64,000 nt of DNA from Siphonodentalium dalli (lineage: Eukaryota > Mollusca > Scaphopoda > Gadilida > Siphonodentaliidae). Below the pieces are notes generated by a model that was not told the DNA's origin, did not search any database, and saw nothing but the letters and a program-made list of their open reading frames with translations. The stretch covers positions 165,500,590 to 165,564,589 of the forward strand of contig CP136062.1 of NCBI GenBank assembly GCA_032622095.1, in the 5' to 3' direction. The translations under genes were made by a program, and so were the position numbers. Positions 58,591 through 64,000 of the stretch are shown in pieces; position 1 is the first letter of the stretch, and each line of letters begins with the position of its first letter.

Positions 58591-59087
58591 TATATCTGCG
58601 CAGCAACATTTCGTTTAAACTAAGAATATTTAGCCAATATATAGCACCATGAACAGAGGAGCACCTGGAAATTTCTTTGAAACATCTGTATCTTCATGGA
58701 GATATGATAGCCAGGTGTTCTCGAGATCTTAGTCCAACCCACTAGATTGATTGATACATCTCAATATGTAAAACCCAATTATCATCTTTTATCGAACTAA
58801 TGTGTTTATGATGTTCATGTATCATATTATAACGTCTAATGTATACGCAGTTGTAAATAAATAAATATTTCATTATTGGTGGAACGGATTAATCGCGATA
58901 AACAGAATGACAATTGACAAGGTGAGCCACTACTTATATTCCATGACTGTAATAATCATGTGTTGTGATGCTATTTGAATATACAATTTATGAGAAAATG
59001 TATAACACTTTAAGCAAGAGCATTCTCTATTCCCAACAAATATCCACAGCATACATTAACCTGGGCAACGCCGGGTAACCCTGCTAG

Positions 59088-59394
59088 TATATGATAAATT
59101 CAAATAGTATCGTTATCTTCATTATGCACTGTTCTATTAAAATCTCGTGCAATAAACTATGATAATGCAGGATAATCAGGGATAATCAGCTATATGGTTG
59201 GTCAATTGATAATTTTCTCAAATTTAGGGGGTGGGTGTCAAAAACTGACCGGAAAAACATTCCTGAAACGGAAAAAAAGGGTGGGTGTCCAAAATTGCCT
59301 GGAAAAAAAGGCCGGCAATGGAAGAAATTGGTTGGGTGGGTCCCCCGAGGCCGGAAAAAATAAAAATGATCATACGTGCCTGGAATATTTTATC
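59088..59394. other. Intergenic, no gene seen
   Basis: Contains repeated GGTGGGTGTC-AAAA-TG-C-GGAAAAA (59229-59256 and 59281-59309) just before the next tandem-repeat element. Confidence 0.5.
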
Positions 59395-59800
59395 CATTCA
59401 CCCCACCCATGATCATACAGACAACACATGTATATATACATATACACCTACCTGTGACAATACAGCCACACAAGGTACACCTGTGCATCCAACCCATGAC
59501 CATACAGTCACAACTCTCGTTATTTACATAAACAACAACAGTGCCCATTGGGCCACATTGTGTACACATGTACTGGATAGTCATAACCATACAACCATAC
59601 AGTCACTCCCTGTATACCTATTCACTGAACACATGACCATACACTCACTCCTTGCATGCATATACATATCACCATGACCAACCCTTTCATGACCATATTG
59701 CTAAGCATGTACACCTATTTACACCATTCACGACCATACAATAACTCCCTTTATACATATTCACCTCACCTATGACCACACGGTAACTCCCTGGTTGCCA
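59395..59800 (+). mobile_element. Element with about 45-bp repeats, copy 3
   Basis: About eight degenerate copies of CATGACCATACAGTCACTCC and TATACATATTCACC. Ends not defined. Confidence 0.6.
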
Positions 59801-61435
59801 TCTTTGCCTTCACCCTGTATCATGTTGATCAATTTTTATCCTAATAGTCCAGAATGGCCACATATTATGATTAATTTCAGTTCCATTTCAAAGTTCTGCC
59901 CATTTATTAAAAAATTATAGCCTGTACCCAGAGAGGTTCTCGAAAAAAAAACCAGATAAGGCAACTTTAAAATTAATTTGTTATGGCCCATAAGGAAACG
60001 AGACAACCAGAATAGAGCATTTAGTTATCAGTTAATTAGCTAACATGTAAAATAACCAAGTGAGTCACAATTTGCTACATTTTCGGAAACACAGAGAATA
60101 ATGTTCGAGATATATGTAAAAAAAACGGTTTCCATTTTGAAAGCCTTATACATGTATGGTCCACATTCGAGAAAAGTGAATTAAGCTATGTGGGTAAAGT
60201 TCCAGCAGAAGTTCGAGAATCAGCAAAAGGTAGTTGATCTTTCAGTACTTCCACCGTGTGAGGAATCTTTAATTCTACACTCAAAATGAGCCAATATGAT
60301 AGCAAAACAGTGGAGACTTGCAACCGTTGCCAAATCAACCGCTCCCAGTGTAGCACTTCATGGATGGACGCCGAATAGGCCGACTGAGTTGTTTAAACCA
60401 TTCTTCCCGTAAGATGCTGCATAGAAATTCTATTGACTAATACCATCACATTTGAGATGACATAATCCGTGGGCAGAACTAGTGCAATTTATTATATGAA
60501 TTCTGTCAACTAGTACGAATGTCCTTTCGAGTTTAGTATAGCATAAAATTGAAAGCAGTGAGAACCCTCTCTTGGGGAGGGTTAAGTTTTACTTTATTTC
60601 TTAATTCTGGTCTGGTACATGATTATAGCATTTCATGTCTGATATTGGGGAAGAATTTGTGCTTATGGTGGGGCATGTTGTGCAGCTGTATCCATAAAAC
60701 TGACACAGTCATGGAAATTTTTCACCAATTTATCCCCAAAAAATCCAATATTTGAACAAATAGACTCTACCATAACATAAACCTCATCAGATACATGCTA
60801 ATTCCATGATATATGATAATACTCTGAATTGGTTAACAAAACGGAATGAAAACGGGCTATGACTTGACAGGTATTTTCAGATAGAAAATCAGTTTTAGGG
60901 GGAGGGTTAAGTTTTTGGAAATATCTCGGCTTGTTGGATATCATTGCTTGTGATGTTAAAATTAATAAATCATGTATATAATGCTGAAACTTTTGATGCA
61001 CCAATGAGAGCTTTATACCAATTTTTTTTTTTTTTTTAGGAAATCTTCTGGAAAACTTTTTTGAAAAAGCACTTTAATTTATGCCTTTTTTGGGCATTTT
61101 CGTGAAATTTTCACAAAAATTGTTGGATAATATAACTTTTTTGCACATCATAAATGTTAAGCAACCCAGATAGAATAAATATCTGATATTCAAGTATTAT
61201 ATATATTTTATTCAACATTTGTCTTATTTTATTGGTTTTCCTGATTATACTGAAATTTGAAGGTAAAAAACACCAAAATGGTCAAAAATTTGTTTTCCAC
61301 CTGCTCCGCCTTGGATCCCTCAGTGTTGTTTTGAAACCCATATGGGGCAAGGATAACTGGAGATAGCGTTAAAATTGCCACCGTTTCGTGTGACACCACC
61401 CTCATTACTCTATTACTGGAAATTATAATTTTGCT
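59801..61435. other. Mostly unassigned, inner part of an element ending at 61470
   Basis: GGGGAGGGTTAAGTTTT occurs at about 60576 and 60900 and suggests internal repetition. No protein-coding signal. Confidence 0.4.
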
Positions 61436-61470
61436 ACACTTACCCGTGCAACGCCGGGTATAACCGCTAG
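61436..61470 (+). mobile_element. Helitron 3' terminus
   Basis: Stem ACCCG-TGCAACGC-CGGGT, then ATAACCGCTAG with CTAG 61467-61470 and T61471. Same architecture as the end at 59087. The matching 5' end was not located and may lie anywhere in 59088-61400. Confidence 0.65.
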
Positions 61471-61606
61471 TAGTTCCATATAAATCAAGTTCATTGTAAA
61501 CAATGTGTATGTGGTTCATGAGTTCACACGGGATTCTTGCATTTAGACATGATCCTGGGTTTGAGATGTCGATGTCGATAAATAATCAAAAAACTATATA
61601 AATATA

Positions 61607-61743
61607 AGAAATAAATGTAGTGGGTATGTGTTATTGGGGGATCTGGCGCTGTTGTCGTTGGGGGCACATTTAGAGAGAACAACATCGCAGTTCACAGCGC
61701 CGTATCACACAATGACACACCCACCCACTATATTCATTTCTTA
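61607..61743. repeat. Foldback sequence of about 137 bp
   Basis: GAAATAAATGTAGTGGGTAT with TGTGTTATTG and GGCGCTG on the left pairs with CAGCGCC, CACACAATGACACA and CCACTATATTCATTTC on the right. Arms are about 45-50 nt with scattered mismatches. Confidence 0.75.
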
Positions 61744-62131
61744 AATGCATTTTTCTCCGGAGAACTGCATTGAAATCCGCATTCAAAATTGTTCACTTGT
61801 TCCCTCTTAAGACCCAGGCACACAGCGCACCGATCATATGTACTTCTCAAGAACCGTGGTCGTGGCGAATATGAATATCACAAGATTGCTAGCTTGTACT
61901 TCATAATTTTATGTTATGTTGTAACACGACTTATTCAAACCAGATACAATTAGGATTCTAATCCAGCGTTTAATCGCCTGACTAACAATGAAAGTAACTC
62001 GATTGCACGCGAACTATCCTATTTTCGATGTAAACTTCCGGTCTCGTTCGCATACGAGATACCATGCTTACAGTCTAATATTCTTTTCGACGATGAGGCG
62101 TTAACATCGCTTTCGACTTCGCTCCGCAATT
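61744..62131. other. Possible 5' region of the DIRS-like element
   Basis: No ORF. It precedes the gag-like frame and could be its leader or terminal repeat, but no partner repeat lies in the window. Confidence 0.35.
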
Positions 62132-62874
62132 ATGACTGAAGCTGACATAGTCATGGTGCGTAATTCACCACATGACTCAGAATTAGACGGAAGTAAAAAG
62201 CAGACTCCAAAGAAACGGGTTTCCAAAACCGAGTTACTGGAGCAACAACTGACACATGATATGGCAGCTATTAATAACCAACTGGACATGTTCACATCTT
62301 CCGGTATCTTGGACACTCTGAAAAATGTCATTTGTTAACCCTTTGGCGAGTAGAACGACGTATATGTCGTCTATCGGTTGAGTAGTAGAACGACATATAT
62401 GTCGTTTCAGGAAGTGTTATTTTATGTAGACATAACTTCAATAAATCATATGATTTATAAATGATTTGTATAGGACTTATTTTGATTAATATAATGTCCC
62501 GAATGTATAAGTGCAAATGATTATGATGACACACGTTAACAAAAAATGCACATGAATTAAAACGAAATATTGGACACTTTTGACCCGAACTTGTTAATAA
62601 TTATTGCTATGACGTTAAATTTACTCATGACATCATGTATATGACGTTATAGATACTCTCCAAAGGGTTAAGAACAACAACATGATACTGGCACTACTAG
62701 TGTTCACGTGCCTAACTCACCCGGGGAAGACCTGGGGTATGGGGAGGATGACATGAGCATACATTCTCGATGACAGATTTCTGATTCTGAAGATTTGTCA
62801 TTATCTCCAGGTTCTGAGGCTAGCAGCATCAGTGATTGTGGTGATGCCTCATACTCGATTGCGAATGAGACCTA
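62132..62874 (+). pseudogene. DIRS-like retrotransposon, gag-like region (broken)
   Basis: Open frame 62132-62338 (starts MTEADIVMVRNSPHDSELDG, basic then helical) is interrupted by a 329-bp MITE. It appears to resume at about 62694-62874 with an acidic, Ser-rich stretch (ISDSEDLSLSPGSEASSISD) carrying one stop. Assignment as gag rests on its position before a DIRS-type RNase H and on composition, not on a conserved motif. Confidence 0.5.
62339..62667. mobile_element. TTAA-flanked MITE inserted in the DIRS-like gag region
   Basis: TTAA at 62335-62338 and 62668-62671. Inverted ends CCCTTTGGCGAGTA and CCCTTTGGAGAGTA (13 of 14). The left part repeats GTAGAACGAC(G/A)TATATGTCG twice (about 62351-62407), itself palindromic around TATA. 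A different family from the 34123 MITE. Confidence 0.85.
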
Positions 62875-62939
62875 ATTAAATGTATCTGCTATAGAATTGG
62901 TCTCCTTGTCGAGTGGCATTGGGTCATGCAATAATCTTT

Positions 62940-64000
62940 TCACATCACATCAAACCCACGTTATAGTGGTGGGCTCACGATCACAATGTCATGAGATGAG
63001 TGCCGTTAACGCTTCGTGCGCCAGGGTGGAAATAGTGACCGATGCGTCCCAAACGTGGGACTGGGGTGGTTATATTGGGAATAAAATAGTTTAGGGTTGT
63101 TGGTCCTTGATAGTAAAATGACAACACATCAATTTATTAGAAATGAACGCAGTATTCAGGACTTTACTGTATTTTATTCCCCAAGTAAAAAAAGAAGTCA
63201 TTATGATACGTTCCGACAACACTTCCGAGGTCCAATATATCAACAAGCAAGGGGGCTCGGTCTGTCGAATTGTGCTGGCTGGCGTTACAACTCTGGGATG
63301 TATCCCTGGCTCATAATTGCCTTCTACAAGCAGCTCATGTGAAAGGAACTCAGAATGTAATTGCGAACTATATGAGTCGCCATCTTGTATCTCCTCACGA
63401 GTGGGAGTTAGATCGTCAGGTAGCACACAAAATATTTCAAATGTGGGGACACCCCAATCTCGATCTCTGTGCTCAATAGGGAACAAAAAGCACAAAGTTT
63501 TTGTTTATGGAAACCAGATCCGCAATCATGGGTGGTGGCTTCACTTTCGATCAATTGGACCAATCTTTTTCGCATATGCATTCACACAGCTACCATTGAT
63601 TCTCTGAATATTCAATCACATTCGGGAGACAGATTATACCATACATGTAATCCGGTTTGTGCCATTAAGGCCCCGGCGGTATTGGTATGTTCAAATTCTT
63701 CAGTTGATGATAGCACCAGCGTATCAACGTCCGGACATGCCACATCTATTGTATCAGGGTCAGAACTGTCTCCTGGTGCCGAATGTCTCAGATACGGTGT
63801 TTCCAACAGAATTTCAAAACTTACCTGTTGCCTCATGGCGTCCTGGCACGCAACAAGATTAAAATTGGAAATTTCGACGATACAGTCGCCGGATTAACCA
63901 ACAACAGAATGATCATGTTGAAGCAACTTTAATCGATTGTTCTACATTTTTGACTCAACTGTATGCACAGGGTTTTCAATATTTCACAATTGCAGGGTAT
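62940..64000 (+). pseudogene. DIRS-like RNase H and downstream region, decayed
   Basis: Spread over several frames. EIVTDASQTWDWGGYIG (first catalytic Asp) is followed by HINLLEMNAVFRTLL (Glu), then IRSDNTSEVQYINKQGG (second Asp), LQLWDVSLAHN, AAHVKGTQNVIANYMSR, LVSPHEWELDRQVAHKIFQM, WGHPNLDLCA and, in another frame, RRYWYVQILQLM and LLYQGQNCLLVPNVSDTVF. This order is that of the RNase H and connector of DIRS-order (tyrosine recombinase) retrotransposons. The reverse transcriptase expected before TDAS is absent, only about 65 bp separating it from the gag-like part. The recombinase, if any, lies beyond the window. Confidence 0.75.

Larger units (their letters stand above)
56230..59087 (+). 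mobile_element. Helitron-like element with G-rich tandem repeats
   Basis: 3' end at 59060-59087: stem CCTGG-GCAACG-CCGGG, then TAACCCTGCTAG, followed by T. The 5' side has TTCTATATCTATATTTG then (CTGT)n at 56255-56296. The body is built of diverged 130-145 bp repeats (about 56400-57600), each with TCGCCGATTGCCACCAAA, ATGATATGAGGAATCTAAT, TCGAGTCA and a G-rich segment; one run is 18 G at 56564-56581. A second start-like module with GTCTGTCTGTGTGCGTTCTA at about 57653 opens a shorter second set. The left boundary is approximate. Confidence 0.7.

Noticed and set aside
59088-59110. 5' end of the element whose 3' end is at 61470, placed right after CTAG 59087
   Set aside because: The sequence starts TATATGATAAATTC without TC and resembles no family start, so the boundary stays unknown.

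Overview
The window is eukaryotic and almost entirely non-genic. It looks like an invertebrate animal genome, and I would guess a mollusc or another lophotrochozoan. The grounds are very dense non-autonomous Helitrons, Penelope-like, DIRS-like and APE-type non-LTR retroelement remains, many TTAA- or 8-bp-flanked MITEs, and one spliced secreted gene pairing a PAN/apple-like exon with a WSC-like exon. Nothing bacterial is present, and I recognise no rRNA, tRNA or CRISPR array.

Layout. Positions 1-11990 are a head-to-tail array of non-autonomous Helitrons. The 3' end of each unit (a CCGCC-GGCGG hairpin, then CTAG) directly touches the 5' end of the next, T(CTAT)nACTATATATT. Positions 11991-12088 and 16921-17819 are two halves of one Penelope-like element (PLE) reading frame, split by a block of five tandem Helitron units (12089-16920). 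Positions 18501-21735 hold a dead APE-type LINE with a frameshift, an internal stop and YAND in place of YADD. Positions 21736-32360 are intergenic, with MITEs, an array of 18-bp palindromes (23736-23946), a hAT-like MITE (26374-26973), two TTCG-rich elements and a 2.7-kb minisatellite of mixed 32- and 34-bp units (28353-31098).

The only credible host gene is on the + strand, with exons at 32472-32784 and 34794-34931. A TATA box lies at 32365, and a TTAA-flanked MITE carrying a 69-nt hairpin sits in its intron. No later exon was found. Positions 37585-48163 form a second Helitron array. One of its units contains a near-identical Helitron inserted in the opposite orientation (43563-44852), which creates a large foldback. 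Positions 48164-61600 hold MITEs, three copies of a tandem-repeat element, a separate Helitron (54368-55375), a Helitron-like element carrying G-rich 130-145 bp tandem repeats (ending at 59087) and another Helitron 3' end at 61470. Positions 62132-64000 are a decayed DIRS-like retrotransposon. Its gag-like ORF carries a TTAA-flanked MITE and its reverse transcriptase is missing.

How it fits together. No Rep/helicase is encoded here, so every Helitron must have been moved by enzymes from elsewhere. The history reads as layers: PLE, then Helitron block, then internal duplications; and array, then antisense self-insertion. The strongest observation is that the five-unit block sits at a single A|T target and that the PLE frame resumes exactly across it. 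This suggests that Helitron concatemers can integrate as one piece, or that Helitrons repeatedly target their own ends.
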